Below the pieces are notes generated by a model. It ran no database searches. It had not been told where the DNA came from and was given only the letters and a program-made list of their open reading frames with translations. From the NCBI GenBank assembly GCA_046566065.1, contig JBKHXK010000001.1, forward strand, positions 62,001-126,000: a stretch of 64,000 nucleotides of DNA. Reading direction: 5' to 3'. Shown one piece after another: positions 38,789 to 48,476 of this stretch. Both the position numbers and the translations under genes were made by a program. Positions within the stretch are counted from its first letter, which is position 1. Each line of letters opens with the position of its first letter. This DNA is from MB1-2 sp046566065. Its GTDB lineage: Bacteria > Actinomycetota > CADDZG01 > WHSQ01.

Positions 38789-40068
38789 GGGCGTGACCTC
38801 GGGAACGCGGCTCGACCGGGATAGCGGGCCGAGTCGCCGAGCATGTCCTCGATGCGAAGGAGCTGGTTGTACTTCGCGGTCCGCTCCCCACGCGCGGGCG
38901 CACCCGTTTTGATCTGGCCGGCGTTCGTAGCCACCGCGATATCGGCGATGGTCGCGTCCTCGGTCTCGCCCGAGCGGTGCGAGATCACGGTCGTGTACCC
39001 GGCACGTTGCGCGATGCGAACGGTATCGAGGGTCTCGGTGAGCGAACCGATCTGGTTCGGCTTCACCAGGATCGAGTTGGCACAGCCTTCACGGATGCCG
39101 CGCTGCAGGATCTCCGGGTTGGTGACGAAGAGGTCGTCCCCCACCAGCTGCACGCGATCGCCAACGGCGTCGGTGAGAGCCTTCCAACCTTCCCAATCGT
39201 CCTCCGCCATGCCGTCCTCGATGGAGACGATCGGGAACCGCTCGACCCAGTCCGCCCAGAACCGAACCATCTCCTCGCGCGACAGGCGACGATCCTCCGA
39301 AGCGAGCACGTAGGTGTCTCCGTCGACGATCTCTGAGGTCGCGGGGTCCAACGCGATCGCGATGTCGTCGCCCGGGGTGAAGCCGGCCGCCTCGATCGCT
39401 TCGATCAACAGCTCGACCGCTTCCTCGTTCGCCCCGAGGTTGGGCGCGAAGCCGCCTTCGTCACCGACACCCGTAGACATACCGCGATCGACGAGGAGCT
39501 TCTTCAACCGGTGATAGGTGCGGGAGCCCCACTCGAGCGCCTCGGCGAAGCTGGCGGCACCGACCGGAGCCAGCATGAACTCCTGCAGGTCGACCGAGTT
39601 GTCGGCGTGGGCGCCGCCGTTCAGCACGTTCAGAAGTGGAACCGGAAGCTCGTGCGCATCCGGCCCCCCCAGATACCGGAAGAGAGGGAGGTCCAGCTCC
39701 TGAGCGACCGCATGGGCCACCGCCAGGGAGACGCCGAGGATCGCGTTCGCACCCAGCTTGCTCTTGGAATCCGTCCCGTCGAGGTCGCGGAGCAGGGTGT
39801 CGATGCCTCGCTGGTCCAAAGCGTCGCGGCCCAACAGCGCAGGCCCCATCGTCTCGTTGACGTTCGCGACCGCGGTCGCGACGCCTTTGCCGCCGTAGCG
39901 ATCGCCGCCGTCTCGGAGCTCGATCGCCTCATGTGCCCCGGTGGACGCGCCTGAAGGGACGGCCGCGCGGCCCCTGGCCCCGGAGTCCAGGACCACCTCG
40001 GCCTCGACAGTGGGGTTACCTCTGGAATCGAGGATCTCCCGGGCGGCCACGAAGCTGATCTCACTCAC
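38785..40068 (-). CDS. eno: Enolase
   Basis: A 427-residue phosphopyruvate hydratase that converts 2-phosphoglycerate to phosphoenolpyruvate in glycolysis. Diagnostic stretches are AREILDSRGNPTVEAEV, VPSGASTGAHEAIELRDGG, GDEGGFAPNL, VSIEDGMAEDDWEGW, the family signature ILVKPNQIGSLTET and ISHRSGETED. The start is GTG 40068 with AAGGAG upstream. It lies between mazG and ftsB as in mycobacteria. Confidence 0.98.
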   Translation of the reverse strand: MSEISFVAAREILDSRGNPTVEAEVVLDSGARGRAAVPSGASTGAHEAIELRDGGDRYGGKGVATAVANVNETMGPALLGRDALDQRGIDTLLRDLDGTDSKSKLGANAILGVSLAVAHAVAQELDLPLFRYLGGPDAHELPVPLLNVLNGGAHADNSVDLQEFMLAPVGAASFAEALEWGSRTYHRLKKLLVDRGMSTGVGDEGGFAPNLGANEEAVELLIEAIEAAGFTPGDDIAIALDPATSEIVDGDTYVLASEDRRLSREEMVRFWADWVERFPIVSIEDGMAEDDWEGWKALTDAVGDRVQLVGDDLFVTNPEILQRGIREGCANSILVKPNQIGSLTETLDTVRIAQRAGYTTVISHRSGETEDATIADIAVATNAGQIKTGAPARGERTAKYNQLLRIEDMLGDSARYPGRAAFPRSRP

Positions 40069-40144
40069 CTAGGAGGCGCTCCTTTGACTATTTCAACAAC
40101 GGGCCACAACAGTAACAGTGGACCCGGGGCGGGAAGCGGAAAAC

Positions 40145-41110
40145 CTAGAAAGTGTCGCGGAAGCGGTTCGTCTCGGAGCGGAGCGCACCTTCGGGATCGA
40201 CGCCCCGGGCTCTGGCCAGGGCCACCAACCAGAACAGAGCGGCTCCCAGGGCAGCCGGCGAGCCGTCCGAACGCAACGCCTCGAGAGCTCGGTTCGCCTC
40301 CTCGATGGCCCCGGCCTCGTCTGCCACGAAGCCCAGCGCGGCCGCGCGCTTCTGCATCTTGTAGGCGTAGAGCAACGCCGGAAGCCCGGCAGGCACGTCC
40401 TCGAAGGGACCTGAGCGGTCCTTCTCGCCGGCCTTGATCGACTCCCAGTTCCGTACGACCTCACCGGCATCGGCCACGACCGTCTCGCCGAAGACGTGTG
40501 GATGGCGATGCAGGAGCTTCGCGACCAACCGCTCGGCGACCGTGCCCACGTCGAAGCGACCTTCCTCGGAAGCCAGTTGCGCGTGGAAGAACACCTGGAG
40601 CAACACGTCGCCCAGCTCTTCCTCGAGATCCGCTCCCACCTCGCCGCGGTCGATCGCGTCGAGGACCTCGTAGGCCTCCTCGATCAGATGGACGCGCAGG
40701 GACTCGTGGGTCTGCTCCTGGTCCCACGGGCAGCCGTCGGCACCGCGCAACCGAGCCATCACCTGGGTCAACGTTCCGAGCGATCCGGCCGCGCGCCGGG
40801 CCACCGGTGCGCCGTAGGCCACCGTCATCGGATCCGGCCCCCGTCCCGGGCCCGCCGCGACCTCGGCGCCCCCTCGCGCCAACTCGACGATCCTGTCCGA
40901 AGCGGGATCGGCTACCAGCGCTCGCTTGTCGTCGTCGGCCTGGGGCTCGTCGTCGAAGGGACCCGCCGAGACGCCGTGCGCTCTGAGCCGATCGATCAAG
41001 GGATGGGCCGGGTCCTCGAACAGAACCTGCTCGCGGCGGGTCAACAGATCCCATTCGCCGATCGTCAACGAGGCCGCGTCTGAGGACGCCAGTGCGACGA
41101 CCAGCAACAC
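40145..41110 (-). CDS. mazG: Nucleoside triphosphate pyrophosphohydrolase MazG
   Basis: A 321-residue house-cleaning enzyme that hydrolyses (d)NTPs to NMP and pyrophosphate. The MazG core is clear: MARLRGADGCPWDQEQTHES, LIEEAYEVLDAID with the metal glutamates and LEEELGDVLLQVFFHAQLA. The N-terminal ~110 residues are a divergent remnant of a methylase-like domain as in M. tuberculosis MazG (325 residues). The start is GTG 41110, 7 nt after the stop of the SurA-like gene. Confidence 0.94.
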   Translation of the reverse strand: MLLVVALASSDAASLTIGEWDLLTRREQVLFEDPAHPLIDRLRAHGVSAGPFDDEPQADDDKRALVADPASDRIVELARGGAEVAAGPGRGPDPMTVAYGAPVARRAAGSLGTLTQVMARLRGADGCPWDQEQTHESLRVHLIEEAYEVLDAIDRGEVGADLEEELGDVLLQVFFHAQLASEEGRFDVGTVAERLVAKLLHRHPHVFGETVVADAGEVVRNWESIKAGEKDRSGPFEDVPAGLPALLYAYKMQKRAAALGFVADEAGAIEEANRALEALRSDGSPAALGAALFWLVALARARGVDPEGALRSETNRFRDTF

Positions 41111-41117
41111 CGGTGCG

Positions 41118-42179
41118 TTACTCCGCGGGCGGAGGTGACTGGTTCGGATCGGTCGGGGTCGTGCCGTCCGAGCCCTCCTCGGCCCCCGGAACGTCTTGGG
41201 CGGTGGGATCGACCACGGCGAGCGACTCCTCGTCGAACTCCCCGTACTTGGGGTTCACCTTCACGTCGGCTTCTTCGTAGGCCTTGCGCACGTACTCATC
41301 CCACGCCTCGTCCGCGGCCCCCTGACCGAGCTCCTGCTCGATCTCCGCGCGCACGTCCTCGAACGGGGCGACGCGGCGGTCGGTCACCAAGATGACGTGG
41401 AATCCGAACTCGGTCTTGACCGGGCCCGATACCTCGCCGATCTCCAGCTCGTCCGCGGCCCGCTCGAACTCCGGCACGAAGTCTCCCGGCTTGAAGTAGC
41501 CGAGATCCCCTCCCTGAGCGGCATTGCTCTGGTCGGTCGAGTGCTTCTTGGCCAACTTCTCGAAGACGCGCTCGAGGGCCGACTCGTCCTTGGCAGCCTG
41601 CAGCTGCTTGGCGATGCGAGACGCGAGGGCCTTGTCGTCGACCAAGATGTGCTGGGCCGCGGTCTCGGTGAAGTCCGCCTCGTTGCTCTCGTAATAAGCG
41701 GTGAGCTCCTCCTCGGTCGGACCGGTCTCCTCGGTGACCTTCTCGCGCAGCCGCTCCTCCAGGAGGTTGTCCCGCACCAGCTCGGTGAGCTGATCGAGGG
41801 TCAACCCCTGCTCCTTCAGCGCCTCCTCGAAGGCCCCCTCTGTTGGGAAGTCCTGCTTGATCTGGTCCATCCGCTCCGCGACGTCTTCATCGGTGACCTC
41901 GATGCCGAACCCCTCGGCCTTCGGCTGCAGCACCGCCCGACGGATCTCCTGAGACAGGATCTGCTGCTCCACCTGGCGTTTGAGGGCCTGGGCGTCACCT
42001 TGCTGTGCCAGGCGCTCGAACTCGGGGGAGGCCTCGAATCGCTCGAGGTCTGCGGTGATCTCGTCAACGGTGATCTTCTGCCCGTTGACGACGGCCGCGG
42101 CGGGATCGAGCAACTCGCCACAGCCGGTGAGCATGAGCGCGAGCGCGAGCGCGACGAAAGGAACTATCAGTCTCTTCAT
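41118..42179 (-). CDS. SurA/PrsA-like peptidyl-prolyl isomerase lipoprotein
   Basis: A 353-residue extracytoplasmic foldase. The signal peptide ends in lipobox LMLTGCGE. A SurA-N-like chaperone region (about 30-175) precedes a parvulin-type PPIase domain (about 180-285: AAQHILVDDKALASRIAKQL, GDLGYFKPGDFVPEFERAA, VKTEFGFHVILVTDR). An acidic/Pro-rich tail closes it. ATG 42179 overlaps the mfd TGA (ATGA). It probably folds secreted proteins such as the proteases and cupredoxins; that link is inference. Confidence 0.93.
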   Translation of the reverse strand: MKRLIVPFVALALALMLTGCGELLDPAAAVVNGQKITVDEITADLERFEASPEFERLAQQGDAQALKRQVEQQILSQEIRRAVLQPKAEGFGIEVTDEDVAERMDQIKQDFPTEGAFEEALKEQGLTLDQLTELVRDNLLEERLREKVTEETGPTEEELTAYYESNEADFTETAAQHILVDDKALASRIAKQLQAAKDESALERVFEKLAKKHSTDQSNAAQGGDLGYFKPGDFVPEFERAADELEIGEVSGPVKTEFGFHVILVTDRRVAPFEDVRAEIEQELGQGAADEAWDEYVRKAYEEADVKVNPKYGEFDEESLAVVDPTAQDVPGAEEGSDGTTPTDPNQSPPPAE

Positions 42180-45100
42180 GCGGCCGAGGTTAACTGTTGC
42201 AACAGGTCGGTCACCCACGCGACCGCGCCGGTCTTGGGCATCGAACGCTCCGGGATCAGCAGCGTGCGGTTCTCGGGGCGCCAGGTAGCGGTCGGGAGGA
42301 TCCGCTGCAGGCGGATCTGGCGGGAGTCCTCGAGCTCGATCGGACGGATGCGCAGGTTGCGCGCCACGGTCGCCGCCTCTTTTATGCCCGCCGCCGCCAT
42401 CAGCGAGCGCAGCTTGGCCACCTCGAAGAGTGCTTCGACCGGAGCGGGAACCGGGCCCCCGTAGCGATCGACCAGCTCGGCGCGCACCTCGGCCAGCTCC
42501 TCCTCGCTCCGAGCCGACGCGATCCTGCGATACGACTCGAGACGGAGGTTCTCGTCGGCCACGTACGTCTTCGGGATGAACGCGTTCAGCGGCAGATCGA
42601 TCCGGATGTCTTCGTCGAGGTCTGGCGGTAGCGATCCTTTGGCCTCTTCCACCGCCTGAGACATCAGCTTCACGTACAGATCGAAACCCACCTCCGAGAT
42701 GTGCCCGTGCTGTTCGGCCCCCAGCAGGTTGCCCGCGCCTCGGATCTCGAGGTCGCGCATGGCGATCCGGAAACCGGAGCCCAGGCCCGTGTGCTCAGCG
42801 ATCGTCTTCAACTTCTCGTGCGCATGCTCGGTCAGTGAGCGCTCCGGAGGGAAGAACAGATAGGCGTAGGCGCGCTCGTGCGCCCGGCCCACCCGTCCGC
42901 GGAGCTGATACATCTGAGACAGACCCAGAAGGTCTGCGCGCTCCACGATCAGCGTGTTGACCGTCGGGATATCCAGTCCGGATTCGATGATCGTGGTGCA
43001 GACGAGCACGTTCGTCTTCGCGTCGCCGAACTCGAGCATCGTCTGCTCGAGCCGGCTCTCGTCCATCTGCCCGTGGGCGACCGCAACCCGAGCGTCGGGC
43101 ACGAGCTCCTCGATCCGGCGAGCAACCGCTTGGATCGTGTCAACGCGGTGATGGACGAAGAAAACCTGCCCGTCGCGGAGCAGCTCACGCCGGATCGCCG
43201 ACGAAAGGACCTCCTCGTCGTAGTCACCCACGTAGGTCATCACCGGATGCCGGTCCTCTGGAGGCGTGTCGACGATCGACATGTCCCTGATCCCCGACAT
43301 GGCCATCTCTAGGGTCCGCGGGATGGGTGTCGCGGTCAGGGTCAGGATGTCCACGCTGGTGCGGAGGTGCTTCAACTTCTCTTTCTGCTCCACACCGAAG
43401 CGCTGCTCCTCGTCGACGATCACCAGGCCCAGGTCGGAGAACCTGATGTCCTTGCCGAGCAGCCGATGGGTACCGACGACAACGTCCACCTTGCCGTCGG
43501 CGAGGTCGGCTATGACCTTCTTCGCTTCGGCCGCGGAGAGGAAGCGGGACAGCATCTCGACCCGCACCGGGAAGTTGCGGAAACGCTCGACGAAGGTCGC
43601 GTGATGTTGCTGCGCCAGGATGGTCGTCGGCACCAAGACCGCAACCTGCTTGCCGGCGGCGACGGCCTTGAACGCGGCGCGCACCGCGATCTCGGTCTTG
43701 CCGTAGCCCACGTCGCCGCAGACCAGACGGTCCATCGGCAGCTCTTTCTCCATGTCGTCTTTGACCTCGTCGATGGCGCGCAGCTGATCGGGGGTCTCCT
43801 CGTAGGGGAACGCGTCCTCGAGCTCGCGCTGCCACGGTGTGTCGGGGCCGAACGCGAACCCTTTGGCCCGCATCCGGTCGGCGTACAGCTTCACCAGCTC
43901 CTGCGCGATCTCACGGGCCCGTCGCCCGACCCTGGCCTTCGTCTTCGCCCACTCGGACGAGCCGAGCCTGCTCATCTTCGGGAGCTCTCCCCCGATGTAT
44001 TTCGAAACCAGGTCCACCTGATCGCTGGGGACGTAGAGCCGATCGCCCTTCAGGTACTCGATCACCAGGTATTCGCGATGAACCCCGAGCAGCTCGCGAT
44101 CGACCATCTCGACATAGCGACCGATGCCGTGCACCTCGTGCACGACGAGATCGCCGGGGGCGAGATCGAGGGGGCCCGAGGTCTCTCTCCTCTTGGCTTG
44201 GATCCGTTTGCGCGCGGCCCCCGAGCGCCGGCCGGTGAGATCCGACTCCGCGACCAGAGCGAGGCGCGCCCAAGGCAGGACGAACCCGCGAGCGAGATCG
44301 GCGACGACGATCGAGCCGCCCGGCGGAGAGTCCGCCGAGGGGGCCGCGTCGGTGATGGTGAAACCCGCCCCTGCCGTTCGCATGTTCGCTTTGATCCGCT
44401 CGGCCGTGTCGGGAAGAGATGCGGCGATGACTCCCCGGTAGCCGTTCGCGACCAGCGAGTTGAGCCTCTCGATCAGGACCTCGGGTTTGCCCGCGGTGGC
44501 GGTCCAGGTGTCTGCGTCGAGGCTCTCGGAGGTTGGATCGATGAAGCTCGAGATCAGAAGACGCGCCTCGATCGGCGCCAGAGCTTCGTCCAACGGAGCG
44601 AAATGTCTCTCCTTCACCCCGGACAGCGCGGTCCATTCCTCGACCTGCTCCAGGACCTCGTCGGCACGGTCTCGGACCCGCTTCGGTTCCAGGATCGCGA
44701 CGGGCGCTCCGTCGGGAAGGAATGAGGCGAGGGGCCGAAGGCCTCCGGACAAAAGAGGCAGCAAGCGTTCGGCCCCCGCTTCGATGACCCCCTCGGACAG
44801 TTGCGCCAGGGCGGGGTCGTCATTCGTCGCGGCGAGCTCGGCTGCTCGCTCCCGTGTCTCTTCGTCGGCGCGAAGTTCGCGGCACGGCGCGACGGCAACG
44901 CTGGGGATCGGATCGAGAGAACGTTGCGAAGCGAGCGCGAACTGGCGCAGAGACGTGATCTCGTCGCCCCAGAGCTCGGCGCGGATCGGCCTCTCGGCGG
45001 CCGGCGGGAAGATGTCGACGATGCCGCCTCTCACGGCGACCTCGCCGCGGCGCTCGACCATGTAGTTGCGCTCGTATCCCATCTCGACCAATCGATCCAG

Positions 45101-45541
45101 CAGCTCGTCGAGGTCGATGTTCGTTCCCTCGGACAGATGGATGCTCGCCAAGGCGCCGGTGGGTGGAGCGACCATCTGCGTGATGCCTTGCGAGGTGGTG
45201 ACGATCACGAAGTTGTCCCCGTCGTGGAGCCGCGACAGCACGTGGAGGCGACGACCCATCGTCTCCACGGACGGTGACAGAGGCTCGCCCGGGAGCACCT
45301 CCCACCCGGGGAAGACCTCGGCCCCCGGGCGGCCCAGGAAAGCGTGCACGTCCCGCGCCAGATGCTCGGCTTCCTCCTGCCGGGCGGTTACGGCGAGCAC
45401 GGGTCGCTCGAGGTGTCGGACGAGGGCCGCCAGCATGAAGGGCCGCACCGGCTCCGGCATGAAGACCGGTGAGCGCGCGCGTAGAAGCGCCTGCAGGCGC
45501 TCGTCGGGCAGCAGGTCCAGTAGAGGTGCTAGCGATGCCAC
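42176..45541 (-). CDS. mfd: Transcription-repair coupling factor Mfd
   Basis: A 1121-residue ATP-dependent translocase that removes stalled RNA polymerase and recruits UvrA. Domains in order: degenerate UvrB-like module, RNA-polymerase-interacting CarD-like domain (LAPGDLVVHEVHGIGRYVEM), RecG-like helicase (ERLVCGDVGYGKTE region, Walker A GDVGYGKTE; DEEQ box VDEEQRFGVEQ; QLRGRVGRAHERAYAY) and the C-terminal TRCF domain. The start is GTG 45541. Confidence 0.97.
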   Translation of the reverse strand: MASLAPLLDLLPDERLQALLRARSPVFMPEPVRPFMLAALVRHLERPVLAVTARQEEAEHLARDVHAFLGRPGAEVFPGWEVLPGEPLSPSVETMGRRLHVLSRLHDGDNFVIVTTSQGITQMVAPPTGALASIHLSEGTNIDLDELLDRLVEMGYERNYMVERRGEVAVRGGIVDIFPPAAERPIRAELWGDEITSLRQFALASQRSLDPIPSVAVAPCRELRADEETRERAAELAATNDDPALAQLSEGVIEAGAERLLPLLSGGLRPLASFLPDGAPVAILEPKRVRDRADEVLEQVEEWTALSGVKERHFAPLDEALAPIEARLLISSFIDPTSESLDADTWTATAGKPEVLIERLNSLVANGYRGVIAASLPDTAERIKANMRTAGAGFTITDAAPSADSPPGGSIVVADLARGFVLPWARLALVAESDLTGRRSGAARKRIQAKRRETSGPLDLAPGDLVVHEVHGIGRYVEMVDRELLGVHREYLVIEYLKGDRLYVPSDQVDLVSKYIGGELPKMSRLGSSEWAKTKARVGRRAREIAQELVKLYADRMRAKGFAFGPDTPWQRELEDAFPYEETPDQLRAIDEVKDDMEKELPMDRLVCGDVGYGKTEIAVRAAFKAVAAGKQVAVLVPTTILAQQHHATFVERFRNFPVRVEMLSRFLSAAEAKKVIADLADGKVDVVVGTHRLLGKDIRFSDLGLVIVDEEQRFGVEQKEKLKHLRTSVDILTLTATPIPRTLEMAMSGIRDMSIVDTPPEDRHPVMTYVGDYDEEVLSSAIRRELLRDGQVFFVHHRVDTIQAVARRIEELVPDARVAVAHGQMDESRLEQTMLEFGDAKTNVLVCTTIIESGLDIPTVNTLIVERADLLGLSQMYQLRGRVGRAHERAYAYLFFPPERSLTEHAHEKLKTIAEHTGLGSGFRIAMRDLEIRGAGNLLGAEQHGHISEVGFDLYVKLMSQAVEEAKGSLPPDLDEDIRIDLPLNAFIPKTYVADENLRLESYRRIASARSEEELAEVRAELVDRYGGPVPAPVEALFEVAKLRSLMAAAGIKEAATVARNLRIRPIELEDSRQIRLQRILPTATWRPENRTLLIPERSMPKTGAVAWVTDLLQQLTSAA

Positions 45542-45670
45542 TTCTGGTCCAGTTTAGGTGGCGGCCGCGCCCCTTTACGTAGAGAGATATGACCCGAATG
45601 GGCTATATCGCCCGTCCCGCCCGTTCCTTAGCCTCAAGCGAAAGAACATCTCCTGAAAAGGTGGCCCGTC

Positions 45671-47017
45671 TTGCGTTCGTTCCGCGTTCTCCTGCTTGCC
45701 TCTGTCGTACTTACCTCTTCGGTTGCGCTCCTTCCCTCGGGGGCCGGCGCCGCCCGCACCTCGACGGTTTCATCGCATCGGGTCACAACCTCCGAAGCCG
45801 CCGGGAACTACTGGACCGCCCGGCGGATGGCAGCCGCCAGCTGGCGGCAACTGCCGCAGGTGTCGCTATCGGAGTTGCGGGCCGCGGAGCCGGCCGCTCC
45901 CGAGGGAGAGCCCTACTTCGTCGAAGGGTCGGCCCCGGCACTGGCGCCGAGTGGGTCCACCGAGTACGCGGCGAGTCAGGGCCCGATCCCCTATGTGACC
46001 AGCGAGATCCCAGATCCGTCGGTGGAGACGATGAGGACCCACGGTGTGCTGTTCTTCTCCGACCCCACGGGTGACTACGGGTGCTCCGGAACCTTGGTGA
46101 ACAGCGACAACAAGAGCGTCGTGTGGACCGCCGCCCACTGCGTTTACGGCGGGGGCTACTTCACGAACATGGTGTTCATCCCGGGTTACGAGGAAGGCCG
46201 GCAGCCTTACGGACAGTGGGAAGCGGCCACCCTCCACGTCCCCACGTCCTGGATAGGCAGTGAGGACCCGATGGAGGGCAACGACTTCGCTGCGGTGGTG
46301 CTGAAGGCGAACGCATCGGGTGTTCTGGCAGGTGATGCGGTCGGTATGCGAGGGATCGCTTTCAACCAGCAGCCCAACGAATCGTTCCAGTCGTTCGGTT
46401 ACCCGGCGCTGCCCTCGACCCTCTTCGACGGCGAGCACCTCCACAGCTGCGCGTCCGCGGGCTCGGGCCGGATCATGCCGCTGATGATCGCGATGGGCTG
46501 CAACATGGAACAAGGCTCGAGCGGTGGCGGCTGGGTGATCCGGGACGAGTACGTGGCCTCTAACCAGAGCATCGGCATCGTCGGTCTCCGCGGTCTGGCG
46601 TTCGGTCCGTACCTGGGGGCCGAGGCTCTGGCTCTCTACAACTCCGTGCGCGGCGGTACCGCCGCGTTCCCATCTCCCACGCCGACCGGTACTCCGGAGC
46701 CCTACCGCAGACACAAGATGAGTGTGTCGATGGATCTCAGCAAGCATCTGGTTGCGACGGGCCGGGTGACCGCGGCCTCAGGGCACGTCGGCTGCACCCA
46801 GCTGGTACCGGTTCGGATCGCGCGGCTCAAGAACACGAGCGGTGGCTTGGTTGTGGTCGGTCTTTCCAAGACCGTGTTCACGTCGAGCAACGGCACCTAC
46901 CGGGTCCCGTTGCGGGACCGGGCAGGCTATTACGGCGCGATCGCCTTCGACGGTACCTACGACCTGTCGAACGATTGCTCCGAGGCCTTCTCGCGAGCCA
47001 AGAGGCACCGGCACTAG
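45671..47017 (+). CDS. Secreted V8-like serine protease with C-terminal domain
   Basis: A 448-residue exported glutamyl-endopeptidase-like (S1B) protein. A signal peptide (about 1-27) and a ~100-residue pro-region precede the catalytic domain with His156 in WTAAHCVYGGG, Asp205 in GNDFAAVVLK and Ser284 in EQGSSGGGWV. A C-terminal domain (about 350-448) with two cysteines and a basic end (RAKRHRH) may bind surfaces. The start is TTG 45671, preceded by AAAGGTGG. It stands on the plus strand between pth and mfd, a place where this block usually has no protease. Confidence 0.88.
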   Translation: MRSFRVLLLASVVLTSSVALLPSGAGAARTSTVSSHRVTTSEAAGNYWTARRMAAASWRQLPQVSLSELRAAEPAAPEGEPYFVEGSAPALAPSGSTEYAASQGPIPYVTSEIPDPSVETMRTHGVLFFSDPTGDYGCSGTLVNSDNKSVVWTAAHCVYGGGYFTNMVFIPGYEEGRQPYGQWEAATLHVPTSWIGSEDPMEGNDFAAVVLKANASGVLAGDAVGMRGIAFNQQPNESFQSFGYPALPSTLFDGEHLHSCASAGSGRIMPLMIAMGCNMEQGSSGGGWVIRDEYVASNQSIGIVGLRGLAFGPYLGAEALALYNSVRGGTAAFPSPTPTGTPEPYRRHKMSVSMDLSKHLVATGRVTAASGHVGCTQLVPVRIARLKNTSGGLVVVGLSKTVFTSSNGTYRVPLRDRAGYYGAIAFDGTYDLSNDCSEAFSRAKRHRH

Positions 47018-47033
47018 CTCGCACACCCGGGAG

Positions 47034-47639
47034 CTAGGAGCGCGTGTTGAACTCGTTCATCGCGCGCTCGGCCCCCTCTGTGATCAGTCGCTCGACCGCG
47101 TCTGCGGCGCGTTCGATGATCTCGGGGAGCTCTTTGCGTTCCGCTCCGGAGAACTCCTGGAGCACGTAGTCGGCCGCCTCGAGCCTGCCGGTAGGCCGCG
47201 AGATGCCGACACGAACGCGCGGGAACTCCTTGGTCGCTAGATGGTTACCGATGGACTTCAAGCCGTTGTGGCCGGCCGTGCCCCCGCCGACCTTCACCCG
47301 CACGTCACCGAACGGGATGTCGAGCTCGTCGTGCACGACGACTATCTGCTCGGGAGGGGTCTTGTAGAACCGGGCGAGCTGCCCTAGCGGGCGTCCCGTC
47401 TCGTTCATGTAGCTCGTCGACCGAGCCATAACCAAGGGATAGCCGCCGAGGTTCGCTTCTGCGATCAGCATCCCGCTCTTGTGACTCTTGAGCTTGCTGG
47501 ACGTCCGGCTCAGCAACTCCTCTAAGACCATCGCTCCGACGTTGTGGCGCGTGCGCGCGTAGCGATCTCCCGGATTACCGAGGCCAACGACGAGCCAGCG
47601 GCCGCCCTCCTCGGAGGACGACCGCCGGAACAACGGCAT
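47034..47639 (-). CDS. pth: Peptidyl-tRNA hydrolase
   Basis: A 201-residue enzyme that recycles tRNA from drop-off peptidyl-tRNA. Family signature residues: VVGLGNPGDRYARTRHNVGA (catalytic His), ARSTSYMNETGRPLGQL, HDELDIPFGDVRVK and GGTAGHNGLKSI. It follows the L25 gene by 17 nt on the same strand, as in mycobacteria (rplY-pth). Confidence 0.97.
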   Translation of the reverse strand: MPLFRRSSSEEGGRWLVVGLGNPGDRYARTRHNVGAMVLEELLSRTSSKLKSHKSGMLIAEANLGGYPLVMARSTSYMNETGRPLGQLARFYKTPPEQIVVVHDELDIPFGDVRVKVGGGTAGHNGLKSIGNHLATKEFPRVRVGISRPTGRLEAADYVLQEFSGAERKELPEIIERAADAVERLITEGAERAMNEFNTRS

Positions 47640-47656
47640 CTACGAAGCTCCTCTGG

Positions 47657-48379
47657 CTACGAGGGCTCTTTCTCTGCGCCGGCGTCTGCCTCGGCGCTCG
47701 GCTCGCCAGAGCCATCCGACTCTTCCTCGGTGGCGCCGGTCGCCGCTTCTTCGCCCTCGACCGTCGGCTCTTCCCCGACGGCGCCCGCGTCGGCCTCCAT
47801 CGCGGCAAGCTCCTCTTCGGATACAGGCTGAGCGACCGAGGCAACGACCGTCTCGGGATCTTGAACGAACTCGAACTTGTTCGAAGACGGGAGATCGGAG
47901 ATCCGCAGCGAGTCGCCGATGTTGAGCGCGGAGACGTCGGCGTCGATCCCCTCGGGCACGTCGGTGGGGAGGCACTTGACCGTGACCATGAACAGCGGGT
48001 GCTCCAGCACGCCGCCCTCGCGCACGCCGGGAGCCTGGTCTCCACCGATGAGGTGGACGGGGACCTCGGCCTCGACCTCGACGCTCAGGTCGACCTTGAC
48101 GAAATCGGCATGAAGCAGCGTTCCCCTGACGGGGTCGCGCTGCAGCTGGCGAGGGAGAGTGGTGATGGTCTCGCCGTCGATCTCGAGCCCCAGCAGGACG
48201 TTCATGCCCGCGTCCGTCTGCAGCGCCTGGATGAACTGACGTCGATCGACCTCGATCGAGACGGGGTCCATGCCTCGTCCGTAGACGACTCCGGGGACCT
48301 TTCCGGCAGCACGGGCCCGGCGGGCCACGCCCTTACCGGTCTCGCCGCGCTTCGTTACCTGGAGCTTCACCTCAGCCAT
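47657..48379 (-). CDS. rplY: Ribosomal protein bL25, CTC/TL5 type
   Basis: A 240-residue 5S rRNA-binding ribosomal protein of the long form. The N-terminal L25 domain (LQVTKRGETGKGVARRARAA; GKVPGVVYGRGMDPVSIEVD) and the C-terminal TL5/CTC beta domain (LIGGDQAPGVREGGVLEHPL) are clear. An acidic Glu/Ala tail of about 45 residues ends the protein. CTC-type L25 is also a general stress protein in some bacteria. Confidence 0.96.
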   Translation of the reverse strand: MAEVKLQVTKRGETGKGVARRARAAGKVPGVVYGRGMDPVSIEVDRRQFIQALQTDAGMNVLLGLEIDGETITTLPRQLQRDPVRGTLLHADFVKVDLSVEVEAEVPVHLIGGDQAPGVREGGVLEHPLFMVTVKCLPTDVPEGIDADVSALNIGDSLRISDLPSSNKFEFVQDPETVVASVAQPVSEEELAAMEADAGAVGEEPTVEGEEAATGATEEESDGSGEPSAEADAGAEKEPS

Positions 48380-48476
48380 CGGGACTCCTCTCCCTACCTC
48401 TGTGCAGGTGTGGGTCGATATGTGTGTGCCCGCGCCGACCAGCCGGCCGAGCGGGGGAAACGAGCATTATAGGGCG

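Noticed and set aside
43367..44725. Plus-strand 452-codon open frame opposite mfd
   Set aside because: Antisense shadow of a gene with full Mfd motifs; composition is Arg/His/Leu-rich with no domain.
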